From contig SIAI01000042.1 of NCBI GenBank assembly GCA_009691855.1, positions 1 to 33,993 on the forward strand: 33,993 nt of DNA, in the 5' to 3' direction. Of this stretch, positions 1 through 7,769 are shown one piece after another. The stretch comes from Planctomycetota bacterium. Lineage in GTDB: Bacteria > Planctomycetota > UBA1135 > GCA-002686595. The translations under genes were made by a program, and so were the position numbers. The notes under the pieces were generated by a model. That model was not told where the DNA came from. It searched no databases and worked only from the letters and a program-made list of their open reading frames with translations. Each line of letters starts with the position of its first letter. Position 1 is the stretch's first letter.

Positions 1-72
1 GTGAAAGGCGAGTGGGCTCTGGTCTGCATGGCGATGAACTTGAAGCGGATGGGGCGAAGCCTCGCCTGGTGA
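1..72 (+). CDS. Transposase C-terminal fragment, IS1182-like (5' end outside window)
   Basis: The window opens in an open frame that reads VKGEWALVCMAMNLKRMG and stops at TGA 70-72. This resembles the last residues of IS1182-type DDE transposases, which end in a KVxGEWxLxCxAxNLxRx helix. Only 23 codons are visible, so the catalytic domain lies to the left and the intactness of the element cannot be judged. The insertion sequence's right terminal repeat should lie shortly downstream, but I could not define it. The family assignment rests on this one short conserved segment. Confidence 0.6.
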   Translation: MKGEWALVCMAMNLKRMGRSLAW

Positions 73-330
73 TGCGAAGGGCCGGGGCATCGCCGGCACC
101 GCAACCGCTTCGCTGAGTCAAGGGCGGCCCCCGAGTCGCCTTGGGATCCTCCGAGCTCCAAGCATGCGCCTCAAAGGCGGAGTCGGAGGGAACCACACTC
201 CGCTCGCGATCCGTGGCGCAGACTCCTAGCCGGCCGCGGATCGTCGCAGGCCGGCTCGCCCCACACGAAACGCCGCGCGGCGGTAGCTTGTGGAGCCCTC
301 GTTCCCTCGAGTTCGTCTGGAATCGCGCCC
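73..330. other. Gene-free stretch between IS remnant and peptidase gene
   Basis: I see no convincing gene in this stretch. It should contain the right end of the partial insertion sequence and the promoter of the peptidase gene. A long frame crosses it on the plus strand, but it continues antisense and out of frame through the peptidase and TauE genes, with arginine-rich translation typical of a GC-rich shadow frame. Confidence 0.4.
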
Positions 331-1704
331 ATGCCCCGCCTCCGTCTCATCGTCGTCCTGCTCGCACTCGTTCCGCCGGCCTGGAGCCAGAATCCGGGCG
401 GCTTCACGCCCGGCGCTGCAGGCCTCGGCGATCCGCTCTACCCCCTGGCGGGCAACGGCGGCTACGACGTCGAGCACTACGCGCTGACCCTCGACTACCA
501 GCCGGCCACGAATCACCTCGTGGGCACGGCCGAGATCCGCGCCAGGGCGACCCAAGGGCTCTCGCGCTTCGATCTCGACCTGCGCGGCTTCGCGCTCACG
601 CGCCTGCTCGTCGACGGCCGCGCGGCGAGCTTCACGCGCAGCGGACAGGAGCTCGTCGTCACGCCGCGCAAGGGCATCCCGGCCGGCAAGGCGTTCACCG
701 TGATCATCGACTACGCCGGCACGCCCGAGGTCGTCACCGACCCCGACGCCTCGATCGAGGGCTGGATCCCGACCAGGGACGGCGCCTTCGTCGTCGGCGA
801 ACCGCAGGGCTCACCCGCCTGGTACCCGGTGAACGACAACCCGCGCGACAAGGCGAGCTACGACTTCCGCGTCACGGTGCCCGCGGGCCTGACCGTGATG
901 GCGAACGGCGTGCTCGTGTCGAGCGCAACGAGCGGCGGACGCACGACCTGGGTCTGGCACGCGGCCGAGCCGATGGCGCCGTACCTGTCGACGGTGACGC
1001 TGGGCGTGTTCGACCTCTCCGTGACCACGCTCGCCGGCGGCACGCCGAGCTACGTCGCCGTCGATCCGCAGCTCGGCTCGACCGCGGTGCTGGCGAAGCT
1101 GCCCGACATCCTCGCCTTCTACTCCTCGATCTACGGGCCGTACCCGTTCGCGGCCGCGGGCGCGATCGTGGACGACGCGCGCTTCGTCGGCTACGCGCTC
1201 GAGACGCAGACCAAGCCCGTCTTCGACCGCATGCCCGACGAGGCGACGCTGGCGCACGAGCTCTCGCACCAGTGGTTCGGCGACTCGGTCACGCTCATCC
1301 AGTGGCCGGATCTCTGGCTGCACGAGGGCTTCGCCACCTGGTCGGAGTGGATCTGGAGCGAGCACAACGGCGGCCAGAGCGCGCAGGGGTTCTTCGATCA
1401 GCTCTACTCGCGCTCCGGCTCGGTGGACGCCTTCTGGAATCCGCCGCCGGGCAACCCCGGCTCGCCGGCGCTGCTGTTCTCGGCCTCGGTCTACCTGCGC
1501 GGCGGCATGACGCTGCAGGCCCTGCGCCAGCGCGTCGGCGACCCGACCTTCTTCCGCATCCTCTCCGACTGGGCCGCCGAGAACCGCCACGGCAACGTCG
1601 ACACGCCGCGCTTCATCGCCCTGGCCGAGCGCGATGCGGGGCTCTCGCTGGCGCACTTCTTCGACGTGTGGCTGTACCAGCTCGGCAAGCCAGTGGGCTG
1701 GTAG
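331..1704 (+). CDS. Secreted M1 family zinc metallopeptidase (aminopeptidase N-like)
   Basis: This 457-residue protein is probably a zinc aminopeptidase that removes N-terminal residues from peptides outside the cytoplasm. It begins with a signal peptide ([20 protein letters not shown]). The gluzincin signature is complete: HELSH at residues 309-313, with the third zinc ligand Glu332 in LHEGFA exactly 18 residues after the second His. The substrate-anchoring loop reads YALETQ, the usual bacterial variant of GxMEN. A Tyr at residue 388 in the YLRGGM segment sits where M1 enzymes carry their transition-state tyrosine. The protein ends shortly after the thermolysin-like domain and lacks the long C-terminal helical domain of PepN, as in other short bacterial M1 proteins. 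The neighbouring gene is convergent, so it is probably transcribed alone. Confidence 0.93.
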   Translation: MPRLRLIVVLLALVPPAWSQNPGGFTPGAAGLGDPLYPLAGNGGYDVEHYALTLDYQPATNHLVGTAEIRARATQGLSRFDLDLRGFALTRLLVDGRAASFTRSGQELVVTPRKGIPAGKAFTVIIDYAGTPEVVTDPDASIEGWIPTRDGAFVVGEPQGSPAWYPVNDNPRDKASYDFRVTVPAGLTVMANGVLVSSATSGGRTTWVWHAAEPMAPYLSTVTLGVFDLSVTTLAGGTPSYVAVDPQLGSTAVLAKLPDILAFYSSIYGPYPFAAAGAIVDDARFVGYALETQTKPVFDRMPDEATLAHELSHQWFGDSVTLIQWPDLWLHEGFATWSEWIWSEHNGGQSAQGFFDQLYSRSGSVDAFWNPPPGNPGSPALLFSASVYLRGGMTLQALRQRVGDPTFFRILSDWAAENRHGNVDTPRFIALAERDAGLSLAHFFDVWLYQLGKPVGW

Positions 1705-1723
1705 CGCGCTCCCCTCGCCACGT

Positions 1724-2448
1724 TCACGTCACCGCGCTGAGCGCCACCGCCGCGCCCACCGCGAACAGCGTCCAGGCGAAGACGCGCTGCAGCGTGCGCA
1801 CGGCGATGCGCGGAGCGAGCCACAGGCCGAGCGCGCTGCCGGCGATGCCGATCGCGGCGAAGAGCGCGACGAGCCGCGCGTCGAAGGCCGCGGCGCCCGG
1901 CTCGGCGGCGCGCGCATGCTGGGCGAAGCCGACCAGCGAGTTCACGGCGATCACCACCAGGCTCGTGGCCGCGGCGCGCGGCAGGGCCAGGCCGGCGAAG
2001 AGCGTCAGCACGGGCACGATCAGGAAGCCGCCGCCGACGCCGAGGAAACCGGTCAACACGCCGACGCCGAGACCCGCCAGCGCGGCGAGCGGCAGGCGCA
2101 CGCGCGTCGGCGCGCGTTCCTCGGCGCGCGCGCGCCGCAGCTCGACGCCGGCGACCACCACCAGCAGCGCGAAGGCGAGCACGGAGACGATCTCCGGCAC
2201 GAGCGCGTGCAGGCGCGCGCCGAGCCACGCGCCGACGATGCCCGGACCGGCGAGCAGCGCCGCCCAGCGCGCATCGACGCGCCCACGCCACGCCTGCACC
2301 AGCGCGCCGAAGGCGCTGATCGCGGCCACGATCGCCAGCGACTCGGTCACGGCCGCGCTCGGCGAGCGCCCGACGAGGAACACGAGGATCGGCACAGGAG
2401 TCCCAGGCTGAGGCCGACCAGCGCCGCGCCGATCCAGGCGGAGAGCAC
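1724..2448 (-). pseudogene. TauE/SafE (TSUP) sulfite-exporter-like permease, frameshifted by a small deletion
   Basis: TSUP permeases export sulfite or organosulfonates. The C-terminal part (2396 down to 1724) is a good TSUP protein: hydrophobic segments, the second-half motif [15 protein letters not shown], and a typical end. The N-terminal part starts best at GTG 2448, with GGAG at 2455-2458 directly after the upstream gene's stop, and reads [18 protein letters not shown]. These two parts are in different frames. At about 2390-2400 the LGLL run is joined directly to VPILVFLVG, whereas the family expects a glycine-rich GAGGSxLT segment between them. About 25 nt (a number equal to 1 modulo 3) appears to be missing. 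Either the gene is broken or the assembly lost bases. The gene follows the persulfide-dioxygenase-like fusion closely, so sulfite export is the inferred original role. Confidence 0.75.
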
Positions 2449-2457
2449 GACGCGCTC

Positions 2458-3804
2458 CTACTCGCGCCGCAGCGAACCGCTGCCCGCCGGGGCCGAAGCC
2501 GAGCACCCGCCCGGAGGCGCCGTCGCCGCGCAACCACCTTTCGAGGCTGAAGCGATCGGGCCATGGGCGCGGTTCCACGGCATGCGCGCGAGCACGAGGC
2601 CCATCCCGCACCAGTCGGTGACGCCGGCGAACACGAGTCCGGCGCCGATGAACGCGGAGAGGCCGTAGAGCGCGGGATGCACGAGCGCGCCGAGCGCGAC
2701 GCCGGTGAGCACGAGGCTGCCCGCGACGATGCGCACCTGTCGTTCGAGCGACATGTGCGCGCGCCCGCGCACCGTGGTCAGGCCCGCCGCGCTCAGCGCC
2801 TCGAGTCCGCCCTCGATCACGGTCAGGCCGCCGAGACCGAGAGCCGCGAGCGTGTCCCGCGCGCTGCTCGCGCGCGCGCCGGTGCGGCAGAGCAACAGGC
2901 GCGGCGCCGGTGTGGCGCGCACCTCGTCCGCGCGGCGCGCGAGCTCGTCGAGGGGGATCCAGCGCGAGCCCTCGACGTGCTCGGACTCGTACTCGGCGCC
3001 CGTGCGCACGTCGATCACGCTCGACGCACCGCCGCTGGAGAGACGCGCGACCAGTTCGCCCGCGGGCAGCGCGGCGGGGATCGGCGTGCCCTCGCGGTTC
3101 AAGCGCAGGAGGTCGTCCATGTTCGCCGGGCGGGGCGGCGCGCCCTTCGTGAGCTCACGCGCGAAGGCCTCGCGCTCGCGCAGCGCGAGCCACGGGTTCG
3201 TTCGCAGCTCCTCGGCGAGCGTGCTGCGCTCGCGCCCCGCGTAGTCGTGCCCCGGATAGAGCACGGTCTCGCCCGGCAGCAGCTTCGTCAGCCGTTGCAG
3301 TGTGTCGAAGAGCTGCCCCGCGTCGCCGCCCAGGAAGTCCGTGCGCGCCACGCCGCCGATGAAGAGGGTGTCGCCGGCGAAGAGCACGCCCTCGAGCGCC
3401 AGCACGAGGTGGTCGGGCGTGTGCCCCGGGGCGTGCAGCACGCGCGCCTTCAGACGCCCGAGCGCGAGCTCCTCGCCGTCGCGGGGATGGCGTGCCACGC
3501 CGCGGTGGTGCGCGAGCTCGTGGGCCAGGCGCACGCTCGACAAGCGTCGCGCGAGCTCGGCCGAGCCCGACGGATGGTCGGCGTGGGTGTGCGTGTCGAG
3601 CACGTAGTCGAGCGTCCAGCCCTCGCGCCGCACGCGCGCCTCGAGTTCGCCCACGAGGTCGAGGTGCGGATCGATCGCCAGCGCGCGCTTCGTGCCGACG
3701 TCGGCCGCCAGGTACGAGCGGCAGCCCTGGGGGTGCGGGAACGGCACGACCAGGAGATCAGTCTCGAGGGAGGAGGAAGTTCGTTCGCGCGTCTGGGTGG
3801 TCAT
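2458..3804 (-). CDS. MBL-fold persulfide-dioxygenase-like / rhodanese / DUF2892 membrane fusion
   Basis: This 448-residue protein fuses three sulfur-handling modules. Residues 15-230 form a metallo-beta-lactamase fold of the ETHE1/Blh type, with HTHADH at 72-77, GHTPDH around 128, GDTLF at 144-148 and PGHDY at 185-189. Residues 245-345 form a rhodanese domain with catalytic Cys306 in the loop CRTGARAS. Residues 350-410 form a DUF2892 (YgaP-like) segment with two membrane helices ending in the hallmark TDWCGMG...MPWN. ETHE1-type enzymes oxidise glutathione persulfide to sulfite and rhodanese moves sulfane sulfur. The next gene on the strand is a TauE/SafE exporter, which fits a sulfide-oxidation and sulfite-export operon. 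ATG 3804 is chosen because the MBL fold begins soon after it. The tail after the helices is Gly/Ala/Cys-rich. Confidence 0.92.
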   Translation of the reverse strand: MTTQTRERTSSSLETDLLVVPFPHPQGCRSYLAADVGTKRALAIDPHLDLVGELEARVRREGWTLDYVLDTHTHADHPSGSAELARRLSSVRLAHELAHHRGVARHPRDGEELALGRLKARVLHAPGHTPDHLVLALEGVLFAGDTLFIGGVARTDFLGGDAGQLFDTLQRLTKLLPGETVLYPGHDYAGRERSTLAEELRTNPWLALREREAFARELTKGAPPRPANMDDLLRLNREGTPIPAALPAGELVARLSSGGASSVIDVRTGAEYESEHVEGSRWIPLDELARRADEVRATPAPRLLLCRTGARASSARDTLAALGLGGLTVIEGGLEALSAAGLTTVRGRAHMSLERQVRIVAGSLVLTGVALGALVHPALYGLSAFIGAGLVFAGVTDWCGMGLVLARMPWNRAHGPIASASKGGCAATAPPGGCSASAPAGSGSLRRE

Positions 3805-3960
3805 GCTGGAGCTCGGCAGGGCGTTTCGGTCTCTCTGTCTCTCTGTCCCCTTGGAGACACGATACGCGCGAGCGTTCCCGCCGGGGCTTGTGCGTTCTGC
3901 GTAGCCCCGGGCCGTCCCGCACTGGATCCTGCGCCGGCGCTCCGGTAGCTTCCGGCGCGA

Positions 3961-4869
3961 ATGAGTCCTGGACCTCTCCTGCGGGCCATGCGCCCGTACC
4001 AGTGGTCGAAGAACCTGTTCGTGCTGGCCGCGCTGGTGTTCGCCGCCGGTGCGCGCCGGGAGGAGGGCGGGACGCTGGCGCGCGAGCACTGGCTGCCGAG
4101 CCTCTGCGCCTTCGCCGCCTTCTGCCTGTGCTCGAGCGCGGTGTACCTCTTGAACGACGTCCTGGACGTCGAGAAGGACCGCGCGCACCCCGAGAAGCGC
4201 AAGCGTCCGATCGCGGCCGGCGAGCTCTCGATCTCCGCCGCGCTGGTGGCGGCCGCGCTGTGCTTCAGCAGCGGCCTGGCGCTGGCCTTCGCGCGCGCCG
4301 GCGGCGAACCCGCGGTCGCGATCCTGGCCGGCTACGGCGCGCTGAACGTCGCCTACAGCCTGCACCTGAAGCGCATCGTGCTGGTGGACGCGTTCTGCAT
4401 CGCCGGCGGGTTCCTGCTACGACTGGGCGCGGGTGGCGTCGCGGCCGAGGTCACGGTCTCGCGCTGGGCCTTCCTGTGCACGCTGTTCCTGGCGCTGTTC
4501 CTGGCGCTGAACAAGCGCCGCGCGGAGCTGGCGCTGCTGGGCGACGGAAGCGCCAGCACGCGCCCGAGCTTGCAACACTACACCGTGCCCTTCCTGGACC
4601 AGATGGTGAGCGTGCTGGCCGCGTGCACGATCGTCGCCTACACGATGTACACCGTCGATCCGGACACGGCGCAGAAGTTCGGCGGCGGCGAGGCGCTGTT
4701 CTGGAGCGTGCCCTTCGTGGCCTTCGGCATCGGCCGCTACATGGTGCTGGTGCAGAGCGGCAAGGGCGGCGAGAACCCGGCCCGCATCCTGCTCGGCGGC
4801 GACGGCTGGTTCCTGATCAACACGCTGCTGTGGGCGGCGGTGACGGGCTACGCGCTCTTCGCGCACTGA
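3961..4869 (+). CDS. UbiA-family decaprenyl-phosphate phosphoribosyltransferase-like protein
   Basis: This 302-residue integral membrane protein belongs to the UbiA prenyltransferase superfamily. The opening RPYQWSKNLFVLAAL is typical of decaprenyl-phosphate phosphoribosyltransferase (DPPR synthase) relatives. The first Asp-rich motif is NDVLDVEKD at residues 65-73, followed by HPEKRKRPIAAG. About eight or nine hydrophobic helices follow. DPPR synthase transfers phosphoribose from PRPP to polyprenyl phosphate, the first step toward lipid-linked arabinose. The usual partners (DprE1-like oxidase, DprE2-like reductase, a second glycosyltransferase) are not adjacent here, so the product's fate is unknown. 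A different polyprenyl acceptor is possible. The gene diverges from the sulfur operon across about 155 bp, and a perfect hairpin begins at its stop codon. Confidence 0.88.
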   Translation: MSPGPLLRAMRPYQWSKNLFVLAALVFAAGARREEGGTLAREHWLPSLCAFAAFCLCSSAVYLLNDVLDVEKDRAHPEKRKRPIAAGELSISAALVAAALCFSSGLALAFARAGGEPAVAILAGYGALNVAYSLHLKRIVLVDAFCIAGGFLLRLGAGGVAAEVTVSRWAFLCTLFLALFLALNKRRAELALLGDGSASTRPSLQHYTVPFLDQMVSVLAACTIVAYTMYTVDPDTAQKFGGGEALFWSVPFVAFGIGRYMVLVQSGKGGENPARILLGGDGWFLINTLLWAAVTGYALFAH

Positions 4870-4924
4870 GCTACTACTCCCGAGAGTCCGCGCGTCGCGC
4901 GCGGACTCTCGGGAGTAGTAGCTC
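4868..4924. repeat. Perfect 57-nt palindrome (27-bp arms, 3-nt loop) at the end of the phosphoribosyltransferase gene
   Basis: Positions 4868-4894 are the exact reverse complement of 4898-4924, with only TCG between them. The left arm begins inside the TGA stop of the preceding gene. In RNA it would form a very stable hairpin and would end or protect the transcript. There is no uridine tract after it, so it is not a textbook intrinsic terminator. It could also be a REP-like element or a protein-binding palindrome. Confidence 0.85.
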
Positions 4925-5062
4925 CGGCGCCGCCGGCGCCGCGCCGCTCATCAAGCGGCGAGGAGGGGGAGGCCGCGTGTCGCGCCTGGCCTGGAGGAGG
5001 AGTCACGGGGGAGGGCCTGCCTCCCTCGCCAACAAGAACTCAGCGCGGGCGCATGAGGTCTA
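4925..5062. other. GC-rich spacer within the repeat island
   Basis: I find no credible gene here. The stretch is GC-rich and holds small local inverted repeats, for example GGCGCCGCCGGCGCC just after the palindrome and a GGGGGAGG/CCTCCCTC pair near 5005-5030. It joins the perfect palindrome to the inverted-repeat-bounded element. A 12-nt sequence at 5040-5051 (TCAGCGCGGGCG) recurs directly at 5304-5315 near the other end of that element. Confidence 0.4.
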
Positions 5063-5331
5063 ATTGGGTTGCGGGCTGCAGCCCGCGCTCGAACGCCCCG
5101 GGCGCGAGTCCCTCGCGCCCCCAAGACCTCGAAGCTCGCCGTGGTTGGATTGTTGCTCACACTTTGAGCCGCTTACCCGCCGCAGGCGGGCCAGGTCGAG
5201 GAAAGAACAAGCACCGGCTCGTCAGGCCCGAGTCGGGCGAGCCTTTCTGAACCGTTTGTTCTTTGGAAGCTCGCCGATACGGCGCGCTCACGCGCTCAGG
5301 CTCTCAGCGCGGGCGAAGCCCGCAACCCAAT
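5063..5331. repeat. 269-bp element bounded by 15-bp perfect inverted repeats
   Basis: ATTGGGTTGCGGGCT at 5063-5077 is the exact reverse complement of 5317-5331. The enclosed segment includes a full copy of the dispersed structured repeat (5088-5270). A 12-nt direct repeat, TCAGCGCGGGCG, occurs at 5040-5051 and 5304-5315. Terminal inverted repeats around non-coding DNA of this size resemble a miniature inverted-repeat element. The direct repeats do not flank the inverted repeats symmetrically, so target-site duplication is not shown. Confidence 0.55.
5088..5270 (+). repeat. Dispersed structured repeat, copy A (full length)
   Basis: From about 5118 this matches 33698-33847 almost base for base, and 5088-5163 matches the reverse complement of 16261-16338. 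Three foldable parts are visible. A palindrome GGCGCGAGTCCCTCGCGCC lies near 5101. A hairpin CCCGCC-GCA-GGCGGG lies near 5176-5190. A long hairpin has arms AAAGAACAAGC (5202-5212) and GTTTGTTCTTT (5254-5264), with a nested GGCTC/GAGCC and GCCCG/CGGGC stem inside. In copy C the outer stem is fully Watson-Crick, while here one pair becomes G-U, so pairing is preserved. The copy lies between convergent genes, consistent with a terminator or REP-like role. Confidence 0.8.
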
Positions 5332-5342
5332 GAGGAGGAAAA

Positions 5343-5467
5343 GCGCACCGCGGAGACGCGGAGGACGCGGGGGAACGCGGAGTAGGCAAACAGGGTGAAA
5401 CCCCGGAGGCCCCTGTGCTTCTTCCTCCGCGCATCTCCGCGTCCTCCGCGCCTCCGCGGTGCGTCTT
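5343..5467. repeat. Long imperfect hairpin of CGCGGAGG-type repeat units
   Basis: The left arm (5343-5382) is made of units such as ACCGCGGAG and ACGCGGAGGACGCGG. The right arm (5424-5467) is its approximate reverse complement. The loop contains a second small stem, ACAGGG with CCCTGT. Similar GCGGAGGACGCGGAG-rich hairpins are, from memory, common in intergenic regions of several environmental phyla. It sits just beyond the 3' end of the minus-strand gene at 5522. Confidence 0.7.
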
Positions 5468-5521
5468 GCTCTTCCGGTGCTGAAGTGCTCGCGCCAGACG
5501 AGGACTTCCGCGAGTAGAAGA

Positions 5522-5980
5522 TCAGTCCTTGCCGAGCTCGTAGATCCCGTGCCCGCGCGCCACGAGTCGCCCCTGGCGCGCCAGCTCCTGCCACACCTCG
5601 CGCGGGTAGCGATCCGGCGGGCGCATGCCCAGGATCTCCGAGTGCCGCCCGCTGCTCATCGGTCCGCCGCCGATCGAGGACTCGGCGTCCAGGCGCGTGA
5701 CCTTCAGCGACTTGCGGTAGGCCTTCATCGCGCGCCGTAGCACCTCGCGATCCTGCTCCGGCAGCGTGCGCTTGTTCGCGCTCCACTCGGCGAGCACGGC
5801 GCGCAGCGCCTCCAGGTCCTTGGCCTCGACCCAGGCCGCCAGCTCCTTCTCGTTGCCGCGCGAGGGCTCGAGCACGCGCTTCAAGCGCTCCCACGGCTCG
5901 GGATCGGTGGGGGCGGCCGTCAACTCGGCCACCGTCGTTGCGACCATCGAGCTCAGGAGCTGTTTTTCGGGGTCGAACAT
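5522..5980 (-). CDS. Hypothetical protein, possible C-terminal winged-helix segment
   Basis: I do not recognise this 152-residue soluble protein. The first 90 residues are helical and charged, with a TDPEPWERLKRVLEP segment. The middle is Gly/Ser-rich (residues 103-112). The last 40 residues, around RYPREVWQELARQGRLVARG, look like one half of a winged-helix or another short DNA- or protein-binding fold. No signal peptide or membrane segment is visible. It lies 37 nt downstream of the GT-C/TPR gene start-to-stop block and on the same strand, so the two may be cotranscribed. Codon use and composition match its neighbours, which supports it being a real gene. Confidence 0.7.
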   Translation of the reverse strand: MFDPEKQLLSSMVATTVAELTAAPTDPEPWERLKRVLEPSRGNEKELAAWVEAKDLEALRAVLAEWSANKRTLPEQDREVLRRAMKAYRKSLKVTRLDAESSIGGGPMSSGRHSEILGMRPPDRYPREVWQELARQGRLVARGHGIYELGKD

Positions 5981-6017
5981 GCGCGTAGCCTATTCGAAGC
6001 GCGCGCGCGCGCCGCGT

Positions 6018-7598
6018 TCATTTCCCGTCTTTGCCCGCGCCTGGCGCCGGCGGACGGGCGAGGCGGCGCTCGACGCGCTCCAGTGCGCGCTGCGCGTCCG
6101 CGTTGTCCGCATCGTTGCGCAGCGCGCGGTGGAGCGCCTTCTTCGCTTCGCCCAGCTCGCCGAGCTGCTCCAGCGTGAGTCCCAGCCCGAGCATGGCCGG
6201 CACGTAGGTCTTGTTCGCCTCCAGCGCCTGCTCGAAGTGCGCGCGCGCCGCGGGCAGCTCGCCGCGCAGACGCTCGACTTCGCCCAGGAAGCTCGCCGCC
6301 AGGAAGTTGTCGTCCGAGATCACCAGCGCGTGTGCGAACAGCGTGCGGCTGTCGCGCCAGGTGCCGATCTGACGCCAGGTGAGCGGCACGAGCGCGAGCA
6401 ACCAAGCCAGCGCGAGCGCGACCACGCCAGCGCGCCAGTGCGGACGGCGCGCGACCAGCGCGCGCAGCTCGAACGCAAGCGCCAGCACCGGCCCGATCAG
6501 CGGCAGATACGTGTAGCGGTCCGCGTACGCCTGCTCGCCGACCTGCACGAAGCCGATCACCGGCGCGGCCGCGAGCAGGTACCAGGCCCAGCCCACCAGG
6601 AGGTGCGGTCGCGAGCGCCGCAGGCGCCACAGCAGCGCGCTCACCACCAGCAGGCCCAGCAACGCCACCAACCCCGGCAGGAACAGCACGCTGGCCAGCT
6701 CCTCGCGCGGCGTGACCGTCACGGGGTGCGGCACGAAGCACGTGAGCCCGAGCGGCACCAGCGTCTCGTAGAGGTAGATCCAGTAGCCGAGGAATGCGTT
6801 GCAGGCGCGCTCCGGCAGCGTCAGCGAGCGCAGCGAGCCGAGCGCGCCCTCGTGCTGCTGGATCCAGAAGGTCGCCGAACCAGCGGCGAGCGCCAGCGCC
6901 AGCAGCGGCAGCTTCTCGAGCACCAGCCGCGGACGCGTTTCGGGCAGCAGCGCGCCGGGTGCGAAGCGCATGCGCTCCAGCGGCCACAGGTCCAGGAACA
7001 GCAGCACCAGCGGCAGCGTGACCAGCATCGACTTCGCCATCAGCCCCAGCGCGAAGGTCGCGCACAAGAGCGCGTAGCGGCCCGCGCCGCCGCGCCGCGC
7101 GAAACGCTCGTGGACCAGCAGCGTCAGCAGCCAGAAGCTGCCCGCGAGCACGTCCTTGCGCTCGCTGGCCCAGGCCACGGACTCCACGCGCAGCGGGTGC
7201 AGCGCGAACAGCGCGGCAACGAACAGCGCCGTCCAGCCCGCGCCCGTCCAGCGGCGCACCAGCATGAACAGCAGCAGCGCGTTGAGCGCGTGCAGGGCCG
7301 CGCTCACCAGGTGGTGTCCGCCGGCGTTGTCCGCGAACAGCTCGACGTCGAGCATGTGCGCCAGCCAGGTCAGCGGATGCCAGTTGCCGGCGTGGAAGCC
7401 GAAGGCCCAGCGCAGGCCGTCGAGGGTGAGCCCGCGCTGCACGACCTCGTTGGCGCTGACGTACAGCGGATCGTCGTAGGCCACGAAGCCGTGCGCGGCC
7501 GTGCGCGCGTACAGCGCGAGCACCGCCACGAGCAGGGCCAAGAGCGCGAACCACTGCGAGCGCGTGGAGGCGAGGGGCTCGATCGGTCGGGCGCTCAT
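6018..7598 (-). CDS. GT-C-fold membrane glycosyltransferase-like protein with C-terminal TPRs (TMTC-like)
   Basis: This 526-residue multi-pass membrane protein resembles the bacterial relatives of TMTC O-mannosyltransferases. A first membrane helix (about residues 16-32) is followed by a loop with the acidic pair Asp42-Asp43 in YDDPLYV, where GT-C enzymes bind their lipid-linked donor. It continues with WHPLTWLAHMLD, repeated hydrophobic helices, a conserved ADRYTYLPLIG loop, and about 110 C-terminal residues of TPR-like helical repeats (ARAHFEQALEAN, AKKALHRAL). The family is expected to transfer a sugar from a polyprenyl phosphate to extracytoplasmic protein, but the substrate is unknown. 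ATG 7598 is chosen because upstream in-frame sequence is Arg-rich and unlike the family. Confidence 0.85.
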   Translation of the reverse strand: MSARPIEPLASTRSQWFALLALLVAVLALYARTAAHGFVAYDDPLYVSANEVVQRGLTLDGLRWAFGFHAGNWHPLTWLAHMLDVELFADNAGGHHLVSAALHALNALLLFMLVRRWTGAGWTALFVAALFALHPLRVESVAWASERKDVLAGSFWLLTLLVHERFARRGGAGRYALLCATFALGLMAKSMLVTLPLVLLFLDLWPLERMRFAPGALLPETRPRLVLEKLPLLALALAAGSATFWIQQHEGALGSLRSLTLPERACNAFLGYWIYLYETLVPLGLTCFVPHPVTVTPREELASVLFLPGLVALLGLLVVSALLWRLRRSRPHLLVGWAWYLLAAAPVIGFVQVGEQAYADRYTYLPLIGPVLALAFELRALVARRPHWRAGVVALALAWLLALVPLTWRQIGTWRDSRTLFAHALVISDDNFLAASFLGEVERLRGELPAARAHFEQALEANKTYVPAMLGLGLTLEQLGELGEAKKALHRALRNDADNADAQRALERVERRLARPPAPGAGKDGK

Positions 7599-7769
7599 TG
7601 CGGGCGTAGGGCCTACGATCGCGCGCGCCGCGTGGTGGGGGAAAGAAATTCTGCGTGCCCGCCGAAGACGTCGTCGCGCGAACGCGCCGTGGCGGCTTGA
7701 CCGTTCCGCTCCGGTCGAGGAAGCTTGAGCGGCTCTCGTCCCGCCCCTCTGCACGAAAGGTCATCCCCC

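Noticed and set aside
141..2411. A 756-codon plus-strand open frame across the peptidase and TauE region
   Set aside because: It is out of frame with the M1 peptidase and antisense to TauE; its translation is Arg/Ala-rich without motifs, a common artefact in GC-rich DNA.
5064..5333. Small open frames inside repeat copy A
   Set aside because: They share sequence with the other copies but have no ribosome-binding sequence, no consistent start and different ends in each copy; RNA structure explains the conservation better.
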